From assembly GCA_021823365.1 (NCBI GenBank), contig JAKAOD010000264.1, forward strand, positions 1-5,149: DNA of 5,149 nucleotides, written 5' to 3'. The notes under the pieces were generated by a model. The model was not told where the DNA came from, ran no database searches, and saw only the letters and a program-made list of their open reading frames with translations. Below are positions 1 through 5,149 of the stretch, in pieces. This DNA comes from Actinomycetes bacterium (GTDB lineage Bacteria; Actinomycetota; Acidimicrobiia; Acidimicrobiales; Bog-793). Each line of letters opens with the position of its first letter. The first letter of the stretch is position 1. The translations under genes were made by a program, and so were the position numbers.

Positions 1-164
1 TTGTTGAGGTCGAAGCACAGCAGGGCACCGAGCTCGGAACGCTCGAGGGCCGCGCGCGCCCTCGCGAGCCGGTGCTCGTTGAGCCGCCGGAAGTCGACCC
101 GCTCCTCGAAGTCGACGGCGCTCGCCCCCGGGGTCCGCACCCCGGCGTCAGCCGCCGGGCTCAT
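1..164 (-). CDS. M24/creatinase-type aminopeptidase-like protein, N-terminal fragment (partial)
   Basis: Only the first 54 codons are present; the gene continues past the left edge. The visible protein starts MSPAADAGVRTP and then has RVDFRRLNEHRLARARAAL at about residues 22-40 and GALLCFDLNN at about 45-54. A helix rich in Arg and Ala followed by a short 'LL.FD..N' strand is how the N-terminal creatinase-like domain begins in M24 enzymes (Xaa-Pro aminopeptidases, creatinase, and the DMSP lyase DddP). The metal-binding catalytic domain lies outside the window, so peptidase, creatinase or lyase activity cannot be decided. The ATG at 164 is the only usable start, because an in-frame TGA lies at 182-180 with no other start codon between. 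A GGAG Shine-Dalgarno sits 8 nt upstream. It has its own promoter-like region and an operator-like site shared with the hydroxylase genes. Family assignment is moderately secure; function is open. Confidence 0.62.
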   Translation of the reverse strand, partial: MSPAADAGVRTPGASAVDFEERVDFRRLNEHRLARARAALERSELGALLCFDLN

Positions 165-183
165 CGATTGCGCTCCATCTCAC
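148..183 (-). CDS. Possible 11-codon leader ORF ahead of the M24-type gene
   Basis: A perfect AGGAGG (196-191, minus strand) is followed after 7 nt by a GTG at 183-181. This opens an 11-codon frame, (M)RWSAIDEPGG, ending at TGA 150-148. It overlaps the start of the M24-type gene in another frame. A second mini-ORF from the ATG at 178-176 (MERNR) ends in a TGA that overlaps the M24 start as ATGA. The better Shine-Dalgarno therefore serves a short frame rather than the main start, as would fit translational coupling by termination and reinitiation. It may equally be chance: the peptide has no recognisable features and the ORF is very short. Confidence 0.2.
   Translation of the reverse strand: MRWSAIDEPGG
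173..176 (-). promoter_or_regulatory. Ribosome binding site of the M24-type gene
   Basis: GGAG on the minus strand, 8 nt before the ATG at 164. It supports that start over the alternative short frames nearby. Confidence 0.5.
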
Positions 184-200
184 TCTGGACCCTCCTGACC

Positions 201-212
201 ACAAACGATTGC
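201..212. promoter_or_regulatory. Operator-like palindrome, site 1 (LacI/PurR-like)
   Basis: The plus strand reads ACAAACGATTGC. The core CAA-A-CG-A-TTG is an imperfect palindrome with a central CG, the general form of LacI-family operators (compare the PurR-type GCAAACGTTTGC). Eleven of its 12 bases recur at 3154-3165. It lies at about +1 to +12 of the promoter predicted for the M24-type gene, a classical repressor position. Its AT content stands out against the GC-rich surroundings. The 7-base part CGATTGC appears once more at 165-171, next to the start codon. The regulator itself is not in the window. Confidence 0.4.
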
Positions 213-218
213 AAAGCC

Positions 219-247
219 ATCGTCGTGCGCACCGGGGCGGATGTCAA
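219..247 (-). promoter_or_regulatory. Predicted promoter of the M24-type gene
   Basis: On the minus strand a perfect -35 hexamer TTGACA (247-242) is followed by a 17-nt spacer and a weak -10 GACGAT (224-219, 3 of 6 matches, retaining A2 and T6). Transcription would start near 212, giving a 5' leader of about 48 nt that holds the operator-like site and the possible leader ORF. The -35 is convincing; the -10 is poor, so this promoter may need an activator or use a slightly different -10. Confidence 0.4.
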
Positions 248-266
248 GAGCAAGGATGTCCCCATC

Positions 267-289
267 ACCACCGACGACTGCTCGGTGAT
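267..289 (-). terminator. Hairpin downstream of the GAF-EAL gene, possible terminator
   Basis: On the minus strand CACCGA (287-282) and TCGGTG (274-269) form a 6-bp stem around a 7-nt loop. A G-U and an A-U pair can extend it to 8 bp. It begins about 15 nt after the TGA at 304-306 and lies just upstream of the promoter for the next gene. No run of T follows, so it is not a classical intrinsic terminator; stem-only terminators have been proposed in high-GC bacteria. Confidence 0.28.
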
Positions 290-303
290 CAGCTGGTCTC
301 CCG

Positions 304-1758
304 TCAAGGAAGCGCGGGGATCCGACGCGCGGCCGCCTCGGCGCCGGGGCGGCGAGACGCGCTGGCCGGGTCGCCGAGGTCCTCGATCGGACCGGGGCGG
401 CCGAGGTAGAAGCCCTGCGCGAGGTGCACGCCGAGGCGGCGCAAGGTGTCGAGCTCGCTCGCTCGCTCGACGCCTTCGGCGACGATCCTCGCCCCCGTCT
501 CCTCGGCGAAGGCGACGAGCGCGGCGGCGAGCGACCTGCGGACCGGGTCGACGTCGATGCTCGACACGAGGTCGCGGTCGAGCTTGATGAAGTCCGGCGC
601 AACCCGGAGGATGTGGGCGAGGCCGGAGAAGCCGGCACCGGTGTCGTCGACCGCGAAGCGGGTCCCCTCCTCGCGGAGCGCGGCGATCGTCGCCATCAGC
701 TCCTCGTAGTTGTCGACGCGCGAGTGCTCCGTGAGCTCCAGGACGACCTGTCCCGGCGGCGCCTCTTGCATGGCGAGCCACAGCTCCTCGGAGCACAGCG
801 CAGCCGGGCCGACGTTGACGGCAAGCGCGACGCCGTCGGGGAGCCGGGCGCGCGCACGCAGCGCCATGCGCAGCGCGAGCAGCTCGAGCTCGACGCCGAG
901 ACCGGCTCGCTCGGCCTCCGCGAACCACTCATCCGGCGGGCGCAGCGGCTCGGGCGAGAACCGGCTCAGCACCTCGACCGCCGCCACGTGCCCGCTCGTG
1001 AGATCGACCACGGGCTGGAAGGCGAGGGAGAGGTGCTCCGGGTGGTCGAGGACCTCCTGGATCCGTCCCCGGGCGTCGGCCACCAGCTCGGATCCGGGCT
1101 CGAGAATGCCCATGACGAAGCGCTGCGTGCTCTGCGGACGTGCCGGGCGGCGCGCGGCGCGTCCGGCGTCGTGGGAAGCGTGGAGGCGCAGCATGTCCCT
1201 CGCCAGGCGGGAGAGGTCGCGTGCCAGGCCCACGACCAGGGTGACGAACCCGGCCACCTCCTCGAGCACGAGCACGTCCTCGTCGTCGAAGGCGTCGAGC
1301 TCGACCGATCCCATGGCGATCACGCCGAGCGTCTCCCCGCCGCGCACGAGCGGGACGCAGACCAACGACACCACGCCGAGCCGCCGGCAGACGTCGCGAT
1401 CGGCACGCTCCTCACGCTCGGCGTCGCCCATGCGCAGCACGCGGCCGGTGCGCACCGCCAGTCCCGCGAAGCTGCTGTCCAACCCGACGCACGTGCCGAC
1501 GAACGGCTCGAGCCGCCCGGCACCGCAGACGTACAAGATCCCGTCACCGTCGCAGAGGCCGACGAGCGCGCCGTCGGAGTGGGGCACGAGGTCCAGCGTG
1601 TTCCGGGCGACCCTGCGAAGGATCCGCTGCGGGTCGACCACCTTGTTGACCGCCGCGAGAGTCGTCATCCCTGCCACCCGCCCGAGGACGTTCCCATCGC
1701 CGGCTTCTACGCGACCGCGCCGGCTAACGGCTCCGAATCGGCGCAGCTTGAGCGGCAT
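304..1758 (-). CDS. GAF-EAL protein, predicted cyclic-di-GMP phosphodiesterase
   Basis: Predicted cytoplasmic enzyme that hydrolyses cyclic di-GMP to pGpG under control of an N-terminal GAF sensor; no membrane segment or GGDEF domain is seen. Numbering is from the ATG at 1758 (484 residues). The GAF domain spans about 43-180 (note SLVCVPLVRGGETLGVIAMGS at 131-151). A basic linker runs 185-215 and the EAL domain about 232-455. The known EAL catalytic and metal ligands are present: E262 of EVLSR, N315 of VNVGP, E341 of ELTE, D371-D372, K392 of IKLD, E428 and E431 of AEGVE, and Q448 of AQGFYLGRP. Loop 6 reads DDTGAGFSGL instead of the usual DDFG. A low-complexity Ala/Arg tail follows the domain. 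The start is uncertain: ATG 1758 has no clear ribosome site, and ATG 1668 (residue 31, MTTLAAV) would lose only an Arg-rich stretch without a domain. It lies 57 bp after the 2Fe-2S subunit gene on the same strand and may be co-transcribed with it. The GAF ligand is unknown. Confidence 0.9.
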   Translation of the reverse strand: MPLKLRRFGAVSRRGRVEAGDGNVLGRVAGMTTLAAVNKVVDPQRILRRVARNTLDLVPHSDGALVGLCDGDGILYVCGAGRLEPFVGTCVGLDSSFAGLAVRTGRVLRMGDAEREERADRDVCRRLGVVSLVCVPLVRGGETLGVIAMGSVELDAFDDEDVLVLEEVAGFVTLVVGLARDLSRLARDMLRLHASHDAGRAARRPARPQSTQRFVMGILEPGSELVADARGRIQEVLDHPEHLSLAFQPVVDLTSGHVAAVEVLSRFSPEPLRPPDEWFAEAERAGLGVELELLALRMALRARARLPDGVALAVNVGPAALCSEELWLAMQEAPPGQVVLELTEHSRVDNYEELMATIAALREEGTRFAVDDTGAGFSGLAHILRVAPDFIKLDRDLVSSIDVDPVRRSLAAALVAFAEETGARIVAEGVERASELDTLRRLGVHLAQGFYLGRPGPIEDLGDPASASRRPGAEAAARRIPALP

Positions 1759-1815
1759 AGGCGAGGCGCACGGCTCCCCGGTGGCGCCCCCTAACGGCCG
1801 AGCAGGCCGAGGCCT

Positions 1816-2310
1816 TCAGCCCGGACCGGAGTAGACGCCCATCTCGGCCGCTGCCTGCCGCGCCGCGGCGAGGATCGGACGGTAGCCGGTGCAGCGGCAG
1901 AGGTTCGAGCCGACGAGCGCGACGAGCTCCCGGTCGTCGAGCCTCGTCCCGTCCCGACGCGCCCGGTCGAGCGCCCCCGCGAGCACGGTGAGAAAGCCCG
2001 GGGTGCAGAAGCCGCACTGGAGGGCGTGCCGCTCGTGGAAGGCCCGCTGGACGGGGTGGAGCTCCTCGCCCGCCGCGAGCGACTCCACCGTCGCGACGGA
2101 GTGACCGGCGCACTGGACGGCGAACAGCAGGCAGGAGCGCACCGGCTCGCCGTCGAGCAGGACCGTGCACGCCCCGCACGCCCCTTGCTCGCAGCCGAGG
2201 TGCGTGCCCGTCAGGCCGAGCCGCTCGCGAAGGGCGTCGGCGAGCGTCGTGCGCTCCTCGACTCCGAGCGTGCGCGCCTCCCCGTTCACCGTGAGGGAGA
2301 CCTCGATCAC
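1816..2310 (-). CDS. Molybdenum hydroxylase small subunit, 2Fe-2S protein (CoxS/XdhC-like)
   Basis: A 164-residue electron-transfer subunit carrying two [2Fe-2S] clusters between the Mo site and FAD, normal length for the family. The N-terminal plant-ferredoxin-like domain (about 1-78) has cluster ligands C40, C45, C48 and C60 in GCEQGACGACTV and RSCLLF. The C-terminal helical domain (about 85-155) has C99 and C102 of QCGFCTPG and C138 and C140 of NLCRCTGY. All eight ligands are intact. The start is GTG at 2310-2308, preceded after 4 nt by GGAGG. It overlaps the TGA of the upstream FAD subunit gene as GTGA, so the two are translationally coupled. The order FAD subunit then 2Fe-2S subunit matches the first two genes of cox-type operons. 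The large subunit that normally follows is instead encoded divergently at 3199. No twin-arginine signal is seen, so the enzyme is predicted cytoplasmic. Confidence 0.95.
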   Translation of the reverse strand: MIEVSLTVNGEARTLGVEERTTLADALRERLGLTGTHLGCEQGACGACTVLLDGEPVRSCLLFAVQCAGHSVATVESLAAGEELHPVQRAFHERHALQCGFCTPGFLTVLAGALDRARRDGTRLDDRELVALVGSNLCRCTGYRPILAAARQAAAEMGVYSGPG

Positions 2311-3173
2311 GGTTCCTCCCGCGTCCCGGCGACCGCGGCTGCGGCCGCTCGCCGGACCATCCCCGCGGCGAGGGCGCGTAGGTAGTCCGCGGCGGCGTCC
2401 CCGTAGCCGGTCGGCGCGACGGCGTCGCGGGTGGCCTCGGCGGCCGCAGCCGGCGCGGCATCGGCGGGTCGACCGGTGGCGGCGGCCTCCGCCTCACGAA
2501 CCCGCTCGGCGCGCCCGGCCGCCCCCATGACGGCGATGCGGCACCGGTCGACGACGCCGTCGGCGAGCTGCAGGCCGACGCAGGCGCCTGCCTGGGCGAA
2601 GGCTCCGTGAGTCGGGGCGTGCTCGGCGAAGCCGTAGGACCAGCCGGGGCGGCGGGGAAGGTGGATCTCGACGATGAGCTCATCCGGAGCGAGCGCCGTC
2701 GAGAACGGCCCCTCGAGAAAGTCCCCGGCGTCGACGAGGCGCCGGCCGTCCGGCCCGGCGAGCTCGATCTCGGCGCCGAGGGCGACCGCGACGAGGCACC
2801 ACTCCGAGACGGGATCGGCGTGCGCGAGGCTTCCGCCGACGCTGCCGCGCACGCGCACGGGCACCTCGGCGACATGCCGGGCGATGTCGCTGAGAAGCGC
2901 GCCGAGCGCGCCGGGCGAGACGCCGTTCTCGAGGGCGCGATGGCGGACGAGGGCGCCGAGCGAGAGGCGCTGCGGTCCGACCTCGACGCCGGCCAACGCC
3001 GCGATCGGGTTGATGTCGACGAGGAGCGACGGCTGGGCGAGGCGGAGGTTCATCATCGGGACGAGGCTCTGCCCCCCGGCGAGCACCTTGGCGTCCTCAC
3101 CTCCGTCTCGCAACGCCCGGACGGCCGCGTTGATCGTGCCGGCCGCAACGTAAGCAAACGATTGCGGCTTCAC
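2307..3173 (-). CDS. Molybdenum hydroxylase medium subunit, FAD-binding (CoxM-like)
   Basis: A 288-residue flavoprotein subunit that receives electrons from the 2Fe-2S subunit; normal length for the CoxM family. The protein opens (M)KPQSFAYVAAGT, typical of the family start 'KP..F.Y..P.s'. FAD pyrophosphate-binding motifs are AGGQSLVPMMNLRLA at 32-46 and RGSVGGSLAHADPVSEW at 109-125, the latter a variant of the usual T(I/L)GGSLAHADP. The CO dehydrogenase flavoprotein C-terminal domain follows from about 175, containing APTHGAFAQAGACVGLQLADG near 186-206. A longer frame reaches back to 3305, but its extra 44 residues have no family match and would run through the divergent gene. GTG 3173 is therefore chosen. 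No Shine-Dalgarno is seen; a -10-like TACAGT ends 7 nt upstream, pointing to a leaderless mRNA. The stop overlaps the 2Fe-2S gene by 4 bases. Codons 3-7 contain the operator-like site at 3154-3165. Confidence 0.93.
   Translation of the reverse strand: MKPQSFAYVAAGTINAAVRALRDGGEDAKVLAGGQSLVPMMNLRLAQPSLLVDINPIAALAGVEVGPQRLSLGALVRHRALENGVSPGALGALLSDIARHVAEVPVRVRGSVGGSLAHADPVSEWCLVAVALGAEIELAGPDGRRLVDAGDFLEGPFSTALAPDELIVEIHLPRRPGWSYGFAEHAPTHGAFAQAGACVGLQLADGVVDRCRIAVMGAAGRAERVREAEAAATGRPADAAPAAAAEATRDAVAPTGYGDAAADYLRALAAGMVRRAAAAAVAGTREEP
2315..2319 (-). promoter_or_regulatory. Ribosome binding site of the 2Fe-2S subunit gene
   Basis: GGAGG on the minus strand, 4 nt before the GTG at 2310 and inside the last codons of the FAD subunit gene. 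It fixes the GTG start and the 4-base overlap. Confidence 0.65.
3154..3165. promoter_or_regulatory. Operator-like palindrome, site 2 (LacI/PurR-like)
   Basis: The plus strand reads GCAAACGATTGC, matching its own reverse complement at 10 of 12 positions with a central CG. It shares the 11-mer CAAACGATTGC with 202-212 in the M24 control region. It lies within codons 3-7 of the FAD subunit gene, about +9 to +20 of that predicted transcript. It is at about -43 to -32 of the divergent large-subunit transcript, overlapping the predicted -35. A protein bound here could control both directions. The family guess (LacI/PurR-like) rests only on symmetry and central CG. Confidence 0.42.
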
Positions 3174-3190
3174 GGGGCGCACTGTACACT
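3162..3190 (+). promoter_or_regulatory. Predicted leaderless promoter of the large-subunit gene
   Basis: The -10 is TACACT (3185-3190, 4 of 6, fitting the TANNNT form common in actinobacteria), with a 17-nt spacer to TTGCGG (3162-3167, TTG retained). Only 8 nt separate the -10 from the GTG at 3199, so transcription should begin at or next to the start codon. No Shine-Dalgarno precedes the GTG, in agreement with this. Confidence 0.45.
3181..3186 (-). promoter_or_regulatory. -10 element of predicted leaderless promoter for the FAD and 2Fe-2S subunit genes
   Basis: The minus strand reads TACAGT (3186-3181), 4 of 6 to consensus and TANNNT-like, ending 7 nt before the GTG at 3173. It shares bases 3185-3186 with the plus-strand -10, inside the near-palindrome ACTGTACACT. 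A -35 is unclear: TTGCGC at 3211-3206 would need a 19-nt spacer and would lie inside the large-subunit gene. Confidence 0.42.
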
Positions 3191-3198
3191 CCGCCGTC

Positions 3199-5149
3199 GT
3201 GGCCGGCGCAACGGGCGAGCCGAGGTACCGGCACGTCGGATCGCCGCTGCTGCGGCCCGAGGACCTCCCTCTGCTCCGGGGCGAGGCGACTTTCGTCGCC
3301 GACATCGAGCGCGCGCGCCGCTGCGACGCGGCCTTCGTGCGCAGCTGGGCTGCGCACGGGAAAGTGCGCAGCGTCGACCTCGGCGCCGCCCGCTCTGCGG
3401 CGGGCGTGCACGGCGTCTACGCCGCCGCGGACCTCGCGGCCGTCGGCGACGTCCCGGCGCCGCCGCGGGGCGGGACCCCGGCGGGGATGCGGCGACGGCC
3501 GCTCTGCGAGGAGCGGGTCCGCTTCGTGGGCGACCCGATCGCGCTCGTCGTCGCCGACGATCGCTACCTCGCCGAGGACGCCGCCGCGCTGGTCGAGGTG
3601 GACATCGAGCCGCTTGCTGCCGTCGTCGAGGCGGATGCGGCGCTCGAGCCCGGTGCCCCGGCGTTGTTCGACGCTTGCGCCAACCTGGTGGCCGAGCGGG
3701 AACTCGGCGAGCCGTGCGCGGCGGCGGTCGCCGCGAGCCCCTCCGTCGTCGAGCTGACGGTCGACAACCAGCGCGTGGCACCGGTGTCGCTCGAGGCGCG
3801 GGCGATCCTCGCCGAGCCGGTCGCCGGCGGGCTGCGCGTCTTCTGCTCGCACCAGGCGCCGCATCGCCTGCGCGCCGGGCTCGCCGCGGCGCTGTCGCTC
3901 CCGGCCGAGGCGGTGCACGTGACCGTCCCGTTCGTCGGCGGGGCCTTCGGTGCAAAGAGCCAGGTCTACCCGGAGTACCTCGCCGTCGCCTCCGCGGCGC
4001 TCGACCTCGAACGCCCGGTCCGCTGGATCGAGGATCGAAACGAGGCGTTCTCGGCGGCGACGCACGGGCGCGGGCAGCGGACGACGCTCCGCCTCGGGCT
4101 CGACGACGACGGCCGGTTTCTCGCCCTCGAGGTCGACATCTTGGCGAGCATCGGGGCCTACCCCCATACCGGGGGCTTCATTCCCGAGCTCACGGCCTGG
4201 AACATGTCCGGGCCGTACAGGATCCCCGCGGTGCACGTGCGGACCCGGACCGTCGTGACGAGCACGACCCCGACTGCCTCCTACCGCGGCGCGGGGCGCC
4301 CGGAGGCGGCCTTCGCCCTCGAGCGGCTCGTCGACGTCGCCGCCCGCCAGCTCCGGATCGACCCGGTGGAGCTCCGCCGGCGCAACCTCGTCCCCGACGA
4401 CGCATTCCCGTACACCTCGCCGACAGGAGCCGTCTACGACAGCGGCCGGTACGCCGCGGCCCTCGACGCCGCCCTCGAGGCCGTCGACGTCGACGCGGTC
4501 CGCGCAGAGAAGGACCGCCACGTGCGCGAGGGCGACGGCGTGCTCGTCGGTCTCGGGGTCGCCTGCTGGCTGGAGCGCTCGGGCGGCCAGGCCAACTCGA
4601 GCGAGTACGCGGAGGTGAGCCTCACCGCCGAAGGCGACCTCGTCGCCCGCATCGGCACCGCAACCCAGGGCCAGGGCCACCCCATCGCCTTCGCCCAGAT
4701 CGTCGCCGAGGCGACCGGCCTCGATCCGGCCGAGGTGCGCGTCATCGTCGGGGACACCGACGAGGTCCGCGAGGGCACGGGGGCCTTCGGCAGCCGCTCG
4801 ATCCAGGTCGGAGGTTCGGCCGCCTACCTCGCGGCGACCGACCTGGTCGCCTCCGCCCGGGGGGTGGCCGCCGACCTGCTCGGCGCCACGGTCGAGGAGC
4901 TTCGACGCGAGGGCGACCGCTTCCTCGCACCCGGCGGCGAGGGCCTGTCGCTCGCCGAGGTCGGCCAGAAGGGCGGGCCGCTGAGCGCCGAGCGGCGCTT
5001 CCCCTCGCCGCAGGCGTTCCCCTTCGGCTGCTACGCCGCGGTGGTCGAGGTCGCCCGGGACACCGGCGCGGTGACCCTCCGGCGACTCGTCGCCGTCGAC
5101 GACGTCGGCGTCGTCGTCAACCCGCTCCTCGTCGAAGGACAAGTCGTCG
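3199..5149 (+). CDS. Molybdenum hydroxylase large subunit, molybdopterin-binding (form II CoxL-like; 3' partial)
   Basis: Catalytic subunit of a xanthine dehydrogenase / CO dehydrogenase family enzyme; 650 codons are visible and the frame is open at the right edge. Family members are usually about 750-800 residues. GTG 3199 is the only start after the in-frame TAA at 3151. The a/b hammerhead domain is about 15-145 (LRPEDLPLLRGEATFVADI near 18-36; VRFVGDPIALVVADDRYLAEDA near 107-128). Mo-cofactor-binding motifs follow: SHQAPH at 217-222, VGGAFGAKS at 246-254, SYRGAGRPE at 361-369, TQGQGH at 489-494, VIVGDTD at 515-521 and GAFGSRS at 528-534. The last visible residues, VDDVGVVVNPLLVEGQ, lie just before the usual C-terminal Gly-rich motif. 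The catalytic Glu near the C-terminus is outside the window. The active-site loop has G364 where CO dehydrogenase has its Cu-binding Cys (AYRCSFR), so CO oxidation is unlikely. The substrate is not identifiable; an N-heterocycle, purine or aldehyde is possible. Confidence 0.95.
   Translation, partial: MAGATGEPRYRHVGSPLLRPEDLPLLRGEATFVADIERARRCDAAFVRSWAAHGKVRSVDLGAARSAAGVHGVYAAADLAAVGDVPAPPRGGTPAGMRRRPLCEERVRFVGDPIALVVADDRYLAEDAAALVEVDIEPLAAVVEADAALEPGAPALFDACANLVAERELGEPCAAAVAASPSVVELTVDNQRVAPVSLEARAILAEPVAGGLRVFCSHQAPHRLRAGLAAALSLPAEAVHVTVPFVGGAFGAKSQVYPEYLAVASAALDLERPVRWIEDRNEAFSAATHGRGQRTTLRLGLDDDGRFLALEVDILASIGAYPHTGGFIPELTAWNMSGPYRIPAVHVRTRTVVTSTTPTASYRGAGRPEAAFALERLVDVAARQLRIDPVELRRRNLVPDDAFPYTSPTGAVYDSGRYAAALDAALEAVDVDAVRAEKDRHVREGDGVLVGLGVACWLERSGGQANSSEYAEVSLTAEGDLVARIGTATQGQGHPIAFAQIVAEATGLDPAEVRVIVGDTDEVREGTGAFGSRSIQVGGSAAYLAATDLVASARGVAADLLGATVEELRREGDRFLAPGGEGLSLAEVGQKGGPLSAERRFPSPQAFPFGCYAAVVEVARDTGAVTLRRLVAVDDVGVVVNPLLVEGQVV

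Noticed and set aside
287..298. Near-palindrome GATCAGCTGGTC close to the GAF-EAL stop
   Set aside because: It is a single copy with no matching site elsewhere in the window, not positioned at a predicted start, and the right size for coincidence.
1724..1798. 8-bp direct repeat CTAACGGC at 1724-1731 and 1791-1798 around the GAF-EAL start
   Set aside because: Eight bases repeated within 5 kb is at chance level, and the copies have no shared spacing to a promoter or start.
1795..1809. CGGCC/GGCCG hairpin just after the 2Fe-2S subunit stop
   Set aside because: The stem is only 5 bp and there is no T-run; such repeats are frequent at this GC content, so a terminator cannot be claimed.
424..1834. 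Long plus-strand open frames (424-1794 and 710-1834) opposite the GAF-EAL gene
   Set aside because: The minus strand carries recognisable GAF and EAL domains across this span; the plus-strand translations are low-complexity shadows.
1724..2875. 383-codon minus-strand frame overlapping both small and medium subunit genes
   Set aside because: It is Arg/Pro/Ser-rich in a shifted frame relative to two genes with intact cofactor motifs, and has no motif of its own.
3097..5142. 681-codon open frame on the minus strand opposite the large-subunit gene
   Set aside because: It lies antisense to a clear molybdopterin-binding subunit, is made largely of Arg, Asp, Gly and Ala, and shows no family motif. 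Long antisense frames are expected where codons end in G or C.
1..5149. CRISPR array, insertion sequence, tRNA or rRNA gene, tandem repeats
   Set aside because: None was seen on either strand: no regularly spaced repeats, no transposase motifs and no tRNA-like cloverleaf.

Overview
The window is very GC-rich with dense G/C-ending codons, GTG starts and apparently leaderless promoters. This suggests a high-GC bacterium, most likely an actinomycete-type organism. That is inferred from base composition and gene style only; no taxonomic marker is present.

Layout from left to right. (1) Positions 1-164 (minus) hold the N-terminal 54 codons of an M24/creatinase-type (Xaa-Pro aminopeptidase-like) gene that runs off the left edge. 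(2) Positions 165-303 are a regulatory gap with a hairpin after the next gene, a TTGACA promoter, a palindromic operator-like site and a possible short leader ORF. (3) Positions 304-1758 (minus) encode a GAF-EAL protein, predicted to be a cyclic-di-GMP phosphodiesterase with all catalytic residues. (4) Positions 1816-2310 and 2307-3173 (minus) encode the 2Fe-2S subunit and the FAD subunit of a molybdenum hydroxylase (xanthine dehydrogenase / CO dehydrogenase family), overlapping by 4 bases. (5) From 3199 to the right edge (plus) lies the molybdopterin-binding large subunit of the same enzyme, 650 codons visible and incomplete at the C-terminus.

The three subunits form one enzyme: electrons pass from the Mo site of the large subunit through the two 2Fe-2S clusters of the small subunit to FAD in the medium subunit. 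The active-site loop of the large subunit reads SYRGAGR, not the Cys-containing loop of true CO dehydrogenase. It is therefore a 'form II' type hydroxylase whose substrate, probably an aromatic N-heterocycle, purine or aldehyde, cannot be read from the sequence.

The most interesting part is the control DNA. The medium/small subunit genes and the large subunit gene are divergent with only 25 bp between their GTG starts. That gap carries two overlapping back-to-back -10 elements, each 7-8 nt from its start codon, so both mRNAs are predicted to be leaderless. An 11-bp sequence, CAAACGATTGC, within a LacI/PurR-like palindrome lies beside this bidirectional promoter. It occurs again at the predicted +1 region of the M24 gene, suggesting one regulator links the hydroxylase and the peptidase-like enzyme.
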